Positions 12,045 to 21,300 are shown, counted from the stretch's first letter. The stretch: 64,000 bases of DNA from Gilliamella sp. wkB112 (GCF_001690685.1 NZ_LZGL01000003.1:1-64000), one strand, 5' to 3'. The notes: a model not told the origin generated them from the letters alone. A program made the numbers and translations.

Positions 12045-13151
12045 ATGCAAAATTTATATATTGGTGTAATGTCTGGAACTAGCATGGATGGAGTGGATAT
12101 TGCCTTAGTTGATATTACTGGATCACAAATTACTTCCATAGCCAGTAATTGTTATCCAATGCCGTTAGATCTACAACAATCATTACTCAATCTTTGCCAA
12201 ACAAAACAAACAACATTACAGAATTTAGGTGAACTTGATCATCGCCTTGGCAAGCTATTTGCGCAAAAAATTAATCAATTTTTAGCAGAAAAAGGGATAG
12301 ATAAACGTCAAGTTAAAGCCATCGGCTGTCATGGGCAAACAATCTATCATGCACCTAATGGTAACTACCCATTCACCATGCAAATAGGAGACGCCAATAT
12401 TATTGCAGCTAAAACAGGCATCACCACCATTGCTGATTTTCGTCGTAAAGATATCGCCTATGGTGGTCAAGGTGCACCATTAGTACCTGCTTTTCATAAA
12501 GCAGTACTTTATAATCCTAATATTAATCGGGTAGTATTAAATATCGGTGGAATAAGCAATATTTCTGTATTATTTCCTAATCAATCAGTTATTGGTTATG
12601 ACACAGGGCCAGGCAATGTATTACTTGATGGTTGGATTAGTCAAAATACTGGACAAGCCTATGATGAAGATGCCTTATGGGCAAAAAAAGGTAATATTAA
12701 TAATAAATTACTCAATAAATTATTAAAAGAAGATTACTTAAAATTACCAGCCCCTAAAAGCACTGGACGAGAACTTTTTAACTTACCTTGGTTAAATCAA
12801 AAATTAAATGGATTCAATATTAAAGCCGAAAATATTCAAGCTACCTTAGTTGAATTTACCGCATTAACTATAGCTAATGAAGTTAATAAATTATCATTAA
12901 CAAATGATTTTCCTTGTGAACTTTTAGCTTGTGGTGGTGGAGCAAAAAATCCATTAATTATGCAAAGATTGTCCATTTTACTACCAAAATGGACAGTATT
13001 AACCACCAATGAAAGGGGCATTAATGGTGATGATATGGAAGCTATTGCTTTTGCCTGGTTAGCTTATTGTAGTGTTAACAATATTACATCAAATATTCCC
13101 GAAGTAACCGGAGCTAACCAAGCTGTATGTTTGGGGGTAATTTATAAATAA
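12045..13151 (+). CDS. anmK: Anhydro-N-acetylmuramic acid kinase AnmK
   Basis: AnmK hydrolyses and phosphorylates 1,6-anhydroMurNAc to MurNAc-6-phosphate in cell-wall recycling. It is 368 residues, against 369 in E. coli. The ATP-binding MSGTSMDGVDIAL is at residues 9-21, the catalytic ADFRRKDIAYGGQGAPLVP segment near 130-148, NIGGISN near 167 and DTGPGN near 187. It immediately follows tsaC. The wall amidases at 9.7 and 17.7 kb belong to the same general process but are not in an operon with it. Confidence 0.96.
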   Translation: MQNLYIGVMSGTSMDGVDIALVDITGSQITSIASNCYPMPLDLQQSLLNLCQTKQTTLQNLGELDHRLGKLFAQKINQFLAEKGIDKRQVKAIGCHGQTIYHAPNGNYPFTMQIGDANIIAAKTGITTIADFRRKDIAYGGQGAPLVPAFHKAVLYNPNINRVVLNIGGISNISVLFPNQSVIGYDTGPGNVLLDGWISQNTGQAYDEDALWAKKGNINNKLLNKLLKEDYLKLPAPKSTGRELFNLPWLNQKLNGFNIKAENIQATLVEFTALTIANEVNKLSLTNDFPCELLACGGGAKNPLIMQRLSILLPKWTVLTTNERGINGDDMEAIAFAWLAYCSVNNITSNIPEVTGANQAVCLGVIYK

Positions 13152-13200
13152 GCTCATTCCAAAAAATTAATTGATAATAAAGCAATCTTATTAGTTAAAT

Positions 13201-13980
13201 TTAAATCAAACCAAATTTTTGCAATGCTTTAGCTATACCGTCATTATTATTTGTATCAGTAACAAATTCAGCTTGTTCTTTCAATTGATCTACAGCATTA
13301 GCCATGGCTATCGGATGATCAACAGTTTGAAACATTTCAAAATCATTCATACCGTCACCAAATGCATATGTCGGTACATTATTAAAACCTTTTTTATTTA
13401 ATAAATTAGTAATACCATTACCTTTAGATCCACCATTATTAAAAACATCTACACAATAAGGGGTATTACGAATAAAAGTTAATTCAGGAAAAACTTCATG
13501 ATAGTTTGATTCACCTTCTTCACATAGTAGTAATAACATCTGTATTGGTTGCGTTAAATAAATTTTATCATCGACTTGAGGAACTTCTTGTTTAATGTAC
13601 TGATAAAATACCTTTGCAGGTTCGCTATATTCAGAAACACGCATTATTTGGTGATTATAAAAAGATAAAGGAATATCCATTTGTTGTTTAGAAAACTGAT
13701 ATAATCTGGATATTACATCTTTATCAATATTATTAGTAAACAAAATTTCACCTGTATATATAACCGCTTGACCATTCATACATATAATGGAATCAATTTG
13801 GGTTTTATACATTAAATCAATCACTTCACATTTCGTTCTACCTGTTGCAATTACAGGAATAATGTTATTCTTTTTTAATTTTATTATAGCTTCCAATGAA
13901 CTAGATAATACGTTTAAATGACTATCAAACAAAGTTCCATCTAAATCAAAAAAAACAATAGCATCTGGTTTTTCATTCAT
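13201..13980 (-). CDS. Cof-type HAD-IIB phosphatase
   Basis: Member of the haloacid dehalogenase superfamily with a type IIB cap (Cof/YidA group), phosphatases that act mostly on sugar phosphates or flavin and nucleotide phosphates. It is 259 residues. Motif I FFDLDGTLFDS is at 10-20, motif II IATGRT near 44-49, the motif III lysine in GGSKGNGI near 183, and motif IV FGDGMNDFEM near 207-216. All catalytic residues are present, so it should be active; the substrate cannot be told from sequence. Its ATG follows the hda stop after one base, so it is probably translated together with hda. It converges with anmK. Confidence 0.85.
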   Translation of the reverse strand: MNEKPDAIVFFDLDGTLFDSHLNVLSSSLEAIIKLKKNNIIPVIATGRTKCEVIDLMYKTQIDSIICMNGQAVIYTGEILFTNNIDKDVISRLYQFSKQQMDIPLSFYNHQIMRVSEYSEPAKVFYQYIKQEVPQVDDKIYLTQPIQMLLLLCEEGESNYHEVFPELTFIRNTPYCVDVFNNGGSKGNGITNLLNKKGFNNVPTYAFGDGMNDFEMFQTVDHPIAMANAVDQLKEQAEFVTDTNNNDGIAKALQKFGLI

Positions 13981-13981
13981 T

Positions 13982-14665
13982 TTACAAATCCAAAATATTT
14001 TTAATAAAAGGAATAGTTAATTTTCGTTGCTGAGCCAAAGTTGCAACTTCAAATTTTTCTAGTAAAGAAAATAAAGTACGCATATCGCGATTAACTCGTT
14101 TTAACAAAAATAAACCTACTTCTGTTGATAATTCAAAACCACTTAATTTAGCTCTTAATTGTAAAGCCTTAAGTTTGTCATCATCACTTAGTTCTTTTAA
14201 TTGATATACCTGCCCCCAAGTTAGCCTAGAAACTAGATCAGGTAAACCAAAAGCAATCTGCTTAGGGGGTGCACTAGCAGTTATTAATAATTTACTAATG
14301 TTTTTTTCAGTTAAACGATTAAATAAGTCAAAAATAGCCTCTTCCCAATCTCGATGACCAGCTATAGCATCAATATCATCTAAACACACTAAATCATAAT
14401 TATCTAATCCTTGTAGGATATCAGGAACTAAAAAATTATTTTTTTTTAAAGGTATATAACTAGCAAGTTTATTTTGACATGAGGCATGTAATAAATGTGT
14501 CCGACCTGCAGCGCTAGCCGACCACATATAAAAAGCTTTAAAACCTTTTTCTGCTAATAATGATTGCAATGAATCAAACAACAATTGATTATCACCCACA
14601 TAGAAACTATTGAAAGTTTCACTATTAGGTAATAAAAAAGGTAAAGGTAGCTGTGAAAGAGTAAT
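13982..14665 (-). CDS. hda: Hda, DnaA regulatory inactivator, probable ATT start
   Basis: Hda is an AAA+ protein which, with the DNA-bound sliding clamp, triggers hydrolysis of DnaA-ATP after initiation. The AAA+ core is clear: sensor/Walker region SASAAGRTHLLHA, CLDDID, GLPDLVSRLTWGQ and the C-terminal RKLTIPFIKNIL. The only standard start (GTG 14599) would remove the clamp-binding motif. Upstream, the same frame reads QLPLPFLLPNSETFNSF, colinear with E. coli QLSLPLYLPDDETFASF, and reaches a stop at 14677-14675 without any ATG, GTG or TTG. ATT at 14665 lies 7 nt after GAGG and is the likely start, giving 227 residues. Hda also starts unusually in E. coli, as I recall (CTG). Placing hda beside oriC is not the enteric arrangement. 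Confidence 0.85.
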   Translation of the reverse strand: MTLSQLPLPFLLPNSETFNSFYVGDNQLLFDSLQSLLAEKGFKAFYMWSASAAGRTHLLHASCQNKLASYIPLKKNNFLVPDILQGLDNYDLVCLDDIDAIAGHRDWEEAIFDLFNRLTEKNISKLLITASAPPKQIAFGLPDLVSRLTWGQVYQLKELSDDDKLKALQLRAKLSGFELSTEVGLFLLKRVNRDMRTLFSLLEKFEVATLAQQRKLTIPFIKNILDL

Positions 14666-15222
14666 AAAATAGCCTCACAATAAAAAATAATCGTATTAAG
14701 TATAAATTTGCTTTTACAAAAATCAATTACTTTATATAGAAAACAAAAAATCAAAATTAATTACCTAAATTATACAACAAAAATTAAAAATATAGATTAA
14801 AATATAACCAAGTAAAGTTAAAATTTAAGCAAACAAACTTATTTTTTGTGGATAAATCTGTTAAAAATAGCCCTAATAAGTTGTGATAAGCATATTAATA
14901 ACCTAAAAAATAAAAATAACTGTGGATAACTATAAAAGTTATAAACAAGTTTAATTTAAAAAAAATCTGATCAATCAACAGAATTAAGAGATCAATAAGA
15001 TCATGTAAAATAATCAAAAAATATAGTTATACACAAAAGAGATCCATGCTAATAACAATAAAAATAAAAAGATCATATAAAAGATCTTATTTAAATTAAA
15101 TAAGGATCAAATTAGATCATTTGACGTAACCAAAAAGATGAGTAAAATTCCTTACGCAAATTAAATCAGATCATCACATCTAAGAATAACGATCACAATA
15201 CAAAACAGTAACGAGGCTTTTT
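14666..15222. other. Chromosomal replication origin oriC
   Basis: Gene-free AT-rich region next to mnmG, where gammaproteobacterial oriC usually lies. DnaA boxes: TTATCCACA on the minus strand at 14847-14855 and 14921-14929 (both perfect), TTATACACA on plus at 15027-15035, and the near match TTATAAACA at 14939-14947. On the mnmG side are AT-rich 13-mers ending in GATC at 15062-15074 and 15074-15086 (sharing one base), resembling the E. coli unwinding element. Ten GATC sites fall between 14969 and 15194, far above chance and fitting Dam/SeqA control. The order of boxes, unwinding element and mnmG mirrors E. coli. Genes diverge on both sides, as expected at an origin. Confidence 0.9.
15121..15148 (+). 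promoter_or_regulatory. Candidate mnmG promoter inside oriC
   Basis: TTGACG (15121-15126) and TAAAAT (15143-15148) are 16 bp apart, 75 bp before the mnmG start. In E. coli the equivalent gidA promoter next to the unwinding element influences initiation by negative supercoiling; the position here is comparable. Confidence 0.5.
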
Positions 15223-17106
15223 ATGTTTTATCCAGATCTTTTTGATGTCATCATTATTGGTGGCGGTCATGCAGGTACAGAAGCAGCAATGGCATCAGCA
15301 AGAATGGGAAGAAAAACATTACTTTTAACCCACAATATCAATACATTAGGTCAAATGTCTTGTAATCCTGCGATTGGAGGGATTGGCAAAGGGCATTTAG
15401 TTAAAGAGATTGATGCTATGGGTGGATTAATGGCTCATGCTATCGATCTTTCAGGGATCCAGTTTCGAATCTTAAACAGCAGTAAAGGGCCAGCGGTTAG
15501 AGCTACCCGAGCGCAAGCAGATCGATCTTTATATCGCAAAGCAGTAAGAACCGCACTAGAGAACCAACAAAATTTAATGTTATTTCAGCAATCAGTTGAG
15601 GATGTTATTATTGAAAACGATCAGATCACTGGTGTAGTCACTCAAATGGGTGTTACCTTCAAAGCTAAATCTGTAGTCCTGACAACTGGTACTTTTTTGG
15701 ATGGTAAGATCCACATTGGACTGGATAATTATAGTGGTGGTCGCACAGGTGATCCTGCTTCCATAGGATTATCTAAATCATTACACCAATATCCATTTAG
15801 AATGGGTCGTTTAAAAACAGGTACTCCACCGCGTATTGATGCTAGAACCATTGATTTTTCACAATTAGGAACCCAATATGGTGATGATCCAGTACCAGTA
15901 TTTTCATTCTTAGGTAACGCAAGTGAACACCCAAAGCAGATCCCTTGTTACATTACCAGTACTAATGAAAGCACCCATGAGATTATTCGTAATAATTTAG
16001 ATCGTAGCCCAATGTATACTGGTGTAATTGAAGGTGTCGGACCAAGATATTGCCCTTCAATCGAAGATAAGATCATGCGCTTTGCTGATCGTAGTTCGCA
16101 TCAGATCTACTTAGAACCTGAAGGATTAGATAGTAACGAAATTTATCCTAATGGGATCTCAACGAGTTTACCATTTGATACTCAGTTAGCCTTTGTTCGC
16201 AGTATGAAAGGTCTTGAAAACGCCAATATAGTAAGACCAGGTTACGCCATAGAATATGATTATTTTGATCCACGGGATCTTAAACCAACGTTAGAAAGTA
16301 AAGTTATTAAAGGGCTATTTTTAGCGGGTCAAATTAATGGTACTACTGGTTATGAAGAAGCTGCCGCCCAAGGTATGCTTGCTGGGCTTAATGCTGCTCG
16401 TTTTGTTTATGATCAAGATCAATGGTACCCAACGCGCGATCAGGCTTATTTAGGTGTGTTAGTTGATGATCTGTGTACGCTTGGTACTAATGAACCTTAC
16501 CGTATGTTTACTTCACGTGCTGAATATCGCCTGATGTTACGTGAAGATAATGCTGATATTCGTTTGACTGAAATTGGTCGTAATCTTGGTATGGTAGATG
16601 ATTACCGTTGGCAAAAGTTTAATGAAAAATTTGATGCGATTGAACATGAAAGAGCACGTTTACGGGATATTTGGGTTCATCCACATATTGAATCAATTGA
16701 CGAAGTTAATGCGGTATTAACCGCTAAGTTAACTAAAGAGGCTAATGGTGAGGAGCTACTTAAACGCCCGGAAATTAATTATCAAACCCTTAAATCATTA
16801 TCACTATTTGCGCCAGGTTTAACTGATGGACAAGCCGCTGAACAAGTTGAAATTCAAGTTAAGTATGATGGTTATATAAAGTTGCAAATTGAAGAAATTG
16901 AACGCCAAAAACGTAATGAAGAAACTTTAATTCCAGCAAATATTGATTATGCAGAAATTTCCGGTTTGTCTAATGAGGTTGTGGCTAAACTGAAACAACA
17001 CAATCCAGTTTCAATCGGGCAAGCTTCACGTATTTCAGGAATTACGCCAGCAGCTATTTCAATGTTACTGGTTTATTTAAAAAAGAAAAATTATGTTAAA
17101 AAATAA
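15223..17106 (+). CDS. mnmG: tRNA uridine-5-carboxymethylaminomethyl enzyme MnmG
   Basis: MnmG (GidA) is the FAD-dependent partner of MnmE that builds the (carboxymethyl)aminomethyl group on U34 of several tRNAs. It is 627 residues, against 629 in E. coli. The FAD fold [10 protein letters not shown] is at 13-22, the conserved cysteine in [13 protein letters not shown] at 46-58, [12 protein letters not shown] near 195, the second conserved cysteine region near 275, [21 protein letters not shown] near 363 and the tRNA-binding C-terminal helical domain. GAGG lies 8 nt before the ATG. It overlaps rsmG by 14 bp. Confidence 0.97.
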   Translation: MFYPDLFDVIIIGGGHAGTEAAMASARMGRKTLLLTHNINTLGQMSCNPAIGGIGKGHLVKEIDAMGGLMAHAIDLSGIQFRILNSSKGPAVRATRAQADRSLYRKAVRTALENQQNLMLFQQSVEDVIIENDQITGVVTQMGVTFKAKSVVLTTGTFLDGKIHIGLDNYSGGRTGDPASIGLSKSLHQYPFRMGRLKTGTPPRIDARTIDFSQLGTQYGDDPVPVFSFLGNASEHPKQIPCYITSTNESTHEIIRNNLDRSPMYTGVIEGVGPRYCPSIEDKIMRFADRSSHQIYLEPEGLDSNEIYPNGISTSLPFDTQLAFVRSMKGLENANIVRPGYAIEYDYFDPRDLKPTLESKVIKGLFLAGQINGTTGYEEAAAQGMLAGLNAARFVYDQDQWYPTRDQAYLGVLVDDLCTLGTNEPYRMFTSRAEYRLMLREDNADIRLTEIGRNLGMVDDYRWQKFNEKFDAIEHERARLRDIWVHPHIESIDEVNAVLTAKLTKEANGEELLKRPEINYQTLKSLSLFAPGLTDGQAAEQVEIQVKYDGYIKLQIEEIERQKRNEETLIPANIDYAEISGLSNEVVAKLKQHNPVSIGQASRISGITPAAISMLLVYLKKKNYVKK

Positions 17107-17692
17107 ACTCACTAGTTTAATAGATCAAACTGATCTTGAGATCTCAGATCAGCAAAAAGATCTACTTGTTGACTATGTCATTATGCTTGATAAATGGAAT
17201 AAAGCATATAACTTAACCGCAGTTCGCGATCCTAATGAAATGTTAATTAAACATATCATGGATAGTTTAGTTGTTTCGCCTTATTTACAAGGCAAAACGT
17301 TTATTGATGTTGGCACTGGTCCGGGATTACCGGGGATCCCACTAGCGATCATTAATCCAGATAAACAATTTGATCTTGTAGATAGTTTAGGTAAAAGGAT
17401 CCGTTTTTTAAAACAAGTACAATTTGAACTAAAATTAACTAATATAAATCCGCTACAAAGTCGTATAGAAGAATATACTCAAAAGCAATTTGATGGTGTA
17501 ATTAGTCGAGCATTTGCGTCCTTACAAGATATGTTAACTTGGTGCAAGCATTTACCCGATCAACAAGGATCTTTTTATGCTTTAAAAGCCAATGATATAG
17601 ATCCTATTCCTGCAGGATTTACGCTTAAACAGAAAATAGAATTAAAGGTTCCGGGATTAGATGCGCCGAGATGTTTAGTAATTATCCAGTGA
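17093..17692 (+). CDS. rsmG: 16S rRNA m7G527 methyltransferase RsmG
   Basis: RsmG (GidB) methylates G527 of 16S rRNA using SAM; loss gives low-level streptomycin resistance in other bacteria. It is 199 residues, against 207 in E. coli. The NLTAVRDP motif near 41-48, the SAM loop [14 protein letters not shown] near 73-86, the D of [11 protein letters not shown] near 97, and SRAFASL near 138 are present. It starts inside mnmG (14-bp overlap), as in enterics, so the pair is one transcriptional unit. It converges with amiC, with a dispersed repeat between the stops. Confidence 0.95.
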   Translation: MLKNKLTSLIDQTDLEISDQQKDLLVDYVIMLDKWNKAYNLTAVRDPNEMLIKHIMDSLVVSPYLQGKTFIDVGTGPGLPGIPLAIINPDKQFDLVDSLGKRIRFLKQVQFELKLTNINPLQSRIEEYTQKQFDGVISRAFASLQDMLTWCKHLPDQQGSFYALKANDIDPIPAGFTLKQKIELKVPGLDAPRCLVIIQ

Positions 17693-17694
17693 TT

Positions 17695-17726
17695 TTATAC
17701 TGAAACGTGTACTGCTCCTGAAACAT
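17695..17726 (-). repeat. Dispersed repeat, copy 2 (between rsmG and amiC ends)
   Basis: On the minus strand: ATGTTTCAG, 9 nt, ACGTTTCAG, then TATAA. It fills the 44-bp gap between two convergent genes, where it can hardly be a promoter for either. No hairpin is seen in it. Confidence 0.7.
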
Positions 17727-17736
17727 CTTTATAAAA

Positions 17737-18969
17737 TTAATTTTTTCGTTTTTTCAGGTAATATTTAATACCATCAACAATCGCTTTAGAAACTTGATTT
17801 TGGAACGAAGCAGTTTTTAATTTTTGTTCTTCTGAAAGATTGCTAATAAAACCTGTTTCTATCAAAATAGATGGAATATCAGGCGCTTTTAATACAGCAA
17901 AGCCAGCTTTTTCAAGAGCGGGTTTGTGTAACTGATTGATACCTTTTATCTGGTTTAAAATAGAGTTACCTAACAACACTCCATTGCTAATGGTGGTTTT
18001 TTGTACTAAATCTAAAATAGTATTATCTAAATATTTATCTCCACTCTTACTTACGCCACCTATTTGGTCAGCTTTATTTTGTGTTTGGGCTAAATAGCTG
18101 GCTGCAGAACTAGTTGCCCCACGTGTGGATAATGAGAATACTGATGATCCTTTTACTGATCTATTAGCAAAAGCGTCAGCATGAATTGAAATAAACAGAT
18201 CAGCGTGTAATGAACGTGCTTTAGCTACTCGCACTTTTAAAGGAATAAATACATCTTCATTGCGAGTCATATAAACTTTTATCTGCGGTTCTTTCTTTAG
18301 TAAATTATAAACTCGCCGAGCTATTTGTAAAACAACATCTTTTTCTCGAGTTTTTCTATAACCAATGGCACCGGGATCTTCACCACCATGGCCAGGATCT
18401 AACATAACAATAACTGGTGCATTTTTCTTTTTATTCGTTGGTGTTTTGATTTCAGCTTGTTTTTTATTGAGATCACCTTTTTTATATTCTTCTAATAAAG
18501 TTAATAAAGGATCGTCATCAACAGTATTCGGTTTTGAAGGATAAAGATCTATTACTAAACGATTTTTAAATTCTGCAATAGGCGATAATGTAAATATGTT
18601 AGGTTGTACACCTTGTTTTAATTCAATCATAATCCTAACTGTTTTTGGATCGAGTTGTAATACGCGGATCGATTTTATATAAGGATCATGATTTAATACC
18701 TTAGAAGTAATGGTTTTTAAGGTTGAATTAAGAGTTAAGTTGTCAATATCGATAGCAATTCGTTCAGGATTACTCAATGAAGAACGTTTATAAGTTAAGC
18801 TAATATTAGATTCTAAAGTGATTCTGGTATAGGTTGATGATGGCCAAACGCGAACAGCAACAATTTGTGCCATTGTCGCAGCAAAGCCCACCCGAGTAAC
18901 TGACAATAAACATGTAGCAATTATACCTTTAATTAAAAGGCGTTTTTTTGGACTAAATGTTTTTGACAT
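17737..18969 (-). CDS. amiC: N-acetylmuramoyl-L-alanine amidase AmiC
   Basis: AmiC splits septal peptidoglycan for daughter-cell separation and is activated by NlpD in enterics. It is 410 residues, against 417 in E. coli. It has a signal peptide (1-31), an AMIN domain (about 35-140; VAVRVWPSSTYTRITLES), a linker, and the Amidase_3 domain with VMLDPGHGGEDPGA near 191, FISIHADAF near 258 and ILIETGFISN near 368. E. coli AmiC is a Tat substrate with SRRRLLQG; here the matching segment is SPKKRLLIKG, with KR but no RR pair. It is the only amidase in the window with an AMIN domain. A promoter with a Fur-like site lies upstream. Confidence 0.95.
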   Translation of the reverse strand: MSKTFSPKKRLLIKGIIATCLLSVTRVGFAATMAQIVAVRVWPSSTYTRITLESNISLTYKRSSLSNPERIAIDIDNLTLNSTLKTITSKVLNHDPYIKSIRVLQLDPKTVRIMIELKQGVQPNIFTLSPIAEFKNRLVIDLYPSKPNTVDDDPLLTLLEEYKKGDLNKKQAEIKTPTNKKKNAPVIVMLDPGHGGEDPGAIGYRKTREKDVVLQIARRVYNLLKKEPQIKVYMTRNEDVFIPLKVRVAKARSLHADLFISIHADAFANRSVKGSSVFSLSTRGATSSAASYLAQTQNKADQIGGVSKSGDKYLDNTILDLVQKTTISNGVLLGNSILNQIKGINQLHKPALEKAGFAVLKAPDIPSILIETGFISNLSEEQKLKTASFQNQVSKAIVDGIKYYLKKRKN

Positions 18970-19009
18970 ACCTCAACACTTTTTATTTGTTAATATTAAA
19001 TAATCGCGA

Positions 19010-19057
19010 ATAATATCACAAATTAATCAGATGTTAAAAAGAATGATTCTCATAATC
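19010..19057 (-). promoter_or_regulatory. amiC promoter with candidate Fur box
   Basis: On the minus strand TTAACA (19037-19032) and TATTAT (19015-19010) are 16 bp apart, 40 bp before the amiC start. Directly upstream, 19039-19057 matches the 19-bp Fur consensus at 14 positions by eye (core ATGATTCTCAT). The promoter is plausible. The Fur site is only a candidate in AT-rich DNA, and it does not overlap the -10. Confidence 0.4.
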
Positions 19058-19324
19058 GGTTGTTTTTTCAATGAATAGCTTTTTTTTATCATAACTATCG
19101 TAGTTTTTCTTGAAAAGCTATTTTAGTTATAAATTTTAACTAAATTATAATCTGTTAGATTATAGATAGTTAATATTAGTTAAAAAAGGAGTAGTTATAA
19201 TTTTATGTTTTCATTTTCATTTTTAATATAGACCCTACAATCACAAAGGATTACAATATAACTCGCTAAAATCGCGGATTTAAAGCCGTTTTCATTTTAA
19301 CAATTAAATATAGCTGAGTTATTG
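19058..19324 (+). other. Non-coding region before miaB
   Basis: No gene seen. An inverted repeat of 10 bp (19074-19083, AATAGCTTTT, with 19113-19122) could form a hairpin with a long loop. TATAAT at 19196-19201 is a possible -10 for miaB. A short frame at 19205-19231 reads Met-Phe-Ser-Phe-Ser-Phe-Leu-Ile, with AAAAAAGGAG 13 nt before its ATG, too far for a normal ribosome site. No strong terminator is visible before miaB. Confidence 0.35.
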
Positions 19325-20752
19325 ATGAGCAAGAAACTACATATCAAAACTTGGGGCTGCCAAATGAATGAGTATGACTCTACTAAAATGGCGGATCTCC
19401 TTGAATCTACCCATGGTCTAACTTTAACAGAAAATGCCGAAGAAGCTGATATTTTATTACTTAACACCTGTTCTATTCGTGAAAAAGCCCAAGAAAAAGT
19501 TTTTCACCAATTAGGCCGTTGGAAAAACCTTAAACAAGAAAATCCAAATATTATTATTGGGGTTGGTGGTTGTGTTGCTTCTCAAGAAGGTGCACACATT
19601 CGTAAGCGCGCCCCCTTTGTGGATATCATTTTTGGACCACAAACCTTCCATCGTTTACCTGAAATGATAGAACAAGTTAGAAGTGGTAATGGTAATCATA
19701 TTGTAGATGTTAGCTTTCCTGAAATAGAAAAATTTGATCGATTACCAGAACCACGTAGTGAAGGTCCAACAGCATTTGTGTCTATTATGGAAGGATGTAA
19801 TAAGTATTGTACCTATTGTGTAGTGCCCTATACCCGTGGTGAAGAAGTAAGTAGACCTTGTGATGATATTATTTATGAAATAGCTCAACTAGCTGAACAA
19901 GGTGTGCGAGAAGTCAATTTGCTTGGGCAAAATGTTAATGCTTACCGTGGACCAACTTTTGATGGTGATATTTGCTCATTTGCTGAATTATTACGTTTAG
20001 TTGCTGCTATTGATGGCATTGATCGTATTCGTTTTACTACCAGTCATCCAATTGAATTTACTGATGATATTATTGATGTTTATCGCGACACCCCGGAACT
20101 AGTTAATTTTTTACATTTACCTGTACAAAGTGGTTCAGATCGGGTATTAAATTTAATGAAACGCACTCATACAGCTATAGAATATAAATCAATTATTCGT
20201 AAATTACGTAAAGTGCGTCCGGATATTCAAATAAGTTCAGATTTTATTGTTGGTTTTCCGGGGGAAACACAAGAAGATTTTGAACAGACTATGAAGTTAA
20301 TTGCTGATGTTAATTTTGATTTAAGCTATAGCTTTGTTTACTCAGCCCGTCCCGGTACACCTGCTGCCGAAATGGAAGATAATGTTTCAGAAGATGAGAA
20401 AAAACAACGTTTGTATATTTTACAGCAACGTATAAATCAACAAGCAATGCAATATAGTCGCAAGATGTTAAATACAGTACAACGCATTTTAGTTGAAGGT
20501 CCATCTAAAAAAGATATTATGGAGTTGACTGGTCGTACTGAAAATAACCGAATTGTTAATTTTGCTGGTCATCCAGATATGATTGGTAAATTTGTGGATG
20601 TCGAAATTACAGATATCTATCCAAATTCATTACGTGGTAAAGTTGTGCGTACTGAAGATGAAATGGATTTACGGGTCAATGAATCACCTATGTCAATTAT
20701 TTCACGTACCCGTAAAGAAAATGATTTAGGTGTAGGTATTTATCAACCTTAA
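19325..20752 (+). CDS. miaB: tRNA-2-methylthio-N6-dimethylallyladenosine synthase MiaB
   Basis: MiaB is a radical-SAM methylthiotransferase that converts i6A37, made by MiaA, to ms2i6A37 in tRNAs reading UNN codons. It is 475 residues from ATG 19325; a TTG three bases earlier is possible. The N-terminal MTTase domain has cysteines in [10 protein letters not shown] (C12), NTCSIREKA (about C48) and GGCVASQEG (about C82). The radical-SAM triad CNKYCTYC is near 156-163, followed by the TIM-like barrel and a C-terminal TRAM domain (about 380-445). Both iron-sulfur clusters are therefore intact. The next gene is a zinc-ribbon protein, not ybeZ as in enterics. Confidence 0.96.
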   Translation: MSKKLHIKTWGCQMNEYDSTKMADLLESTHGLTLTENAEEADILLLNTCSIREKAQEKVFHQLGRWKNLKQENPNIIIGVGGCVASQEGAHIRKRAPFVDIIFGPQTFHRLPEMIEQVRSGNGNHIVDVSFPEIEKFDRLPEPRSEGPTAFVSIMEGCNKYCTYCVVPYTRGEEVSRPCDDIIYEIAQLAEQGVREVNLLGQNVNAYRGPTFDGDICSFAELLRLVAAIDGIDRIRFTTSHPIEFTDDIIDVYRDTPELVNFLHLPVQSGSDRVLNLMKRTHTAIEYKSIIRKLRKVRPDIQISSDFIVGFPGETQEDFEQTMKLIADVNFDLSYSFVYSARPGTPAAEMEDNVSEDEKKQRLYILQQRINQQAMQYSRKMLNTVQRILVEGPSKKDIMELTGRTENNRIVNFAGHPDMIGKFVDVEITDIYPNSLRGKVVRTEDEMDLRVNESPMSIISRTRKENDLGVGIYQP

Positions 20753-20820
20753 AAAATAAAATAATTAATAATTTGTATATATAAATTATTAATAATAAAT
20801 TGAAATAAAAGGAAAATGAA

Positions 20821-21300
20821 ATGTTTATTATATTTGGAACCCGAGGTCGACAAGTTGATGAAAAAAAAGGACAATTCAATTGTCCTTCATGTTGTTCTAA
20901 TGACAATATTACTGGTGATCAAAAGCAACAACAATATACTCAAATAAAAGTTGCTAAATATTTCACATTGTTTTTTGTGCCAATTTTTAGTTATCAAACT
21001 TTGGGTAGATTTATTAAATGTAATCATTGTAATTCTGAATATAATGAAAAAGTTTTAGAATATGCTCCACCTACATTTGATGAACAAGTTGCTACTTATG
21101 TTGAACAAGAACTAAAAAGTGGCACACCAATATCAATGTTGATCAATAAATTAAAATCTCAAGGATTGAATGAGGAACAATCTACTAAAGCGGTTAATAA
21201 TATTGTTTCTAGTAATATTGTCACTTGTCATCAATGTAATATGGATTTTTTAAAGGGTGTTGAAAAATGTTCTTTATGTGATCAACGTATTGGTGCTTAA
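20821..21300 (+). CDS. Zinc-ribbon protein of unknown function
   Basis: 159 residues with four CxxC knuckles: CPSC near 22, CNHC near 63, CHQC near 139 and CSLC near 152, enough for two zinc ribbons, one at each end. The middle (about 75-130) looks helical and charged. The motif VPIFSYQTLGRFIKCNHC, a short hydrophobic stretch followed by a ribbon, is typical of small zinc-ribbon proteins of unknown role. AAAAGGAAAATGAA lies around the start, a fair ribosome site. It sits between miaB and ybeZ, 68 bp after the first and 24 bp before the second, so it is probably co-transcribed. I cannot assign a function. Confidence 0.75.
   Translation: MFIIFGTRGRQVDEKKGQFNCPSCCSNDNITGDQKQQQYTQIKVAKYFTLFFVPIFSYQTLGRFIKCNHCNSEYNEKVLEYAPPTFDEQVATYVEQELKSGTPISMLINKLKSQGLNEEQSTKAVNNIVSSNIVTCHQCNMDFLKGVEKCSLCDQRIGA

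Noticed and set aside
12836-13021. Minus-strand open frame inside anmK
   Set aside because: Shadow of a well-conserved gene; no independent support.
14761-14790. Possible additional DnaA box TTATACAAC at 14770
   Set aside because: Two mismatches to TTATNCACA in very AT-rich DNA; not better than chance.
14960-15020. Possible IHF sites within oriC
   Set aside because: AATCAA-type cores are present, but the second half is off by one base or mismatched in each; not supportable by eye.
20697-20906. Minus-strand open frame between miaB and the zinc-ribbon gene
   Set aside because: It overlaps both genes antisense and contains a run of AT-rich hydrophobic codons only.
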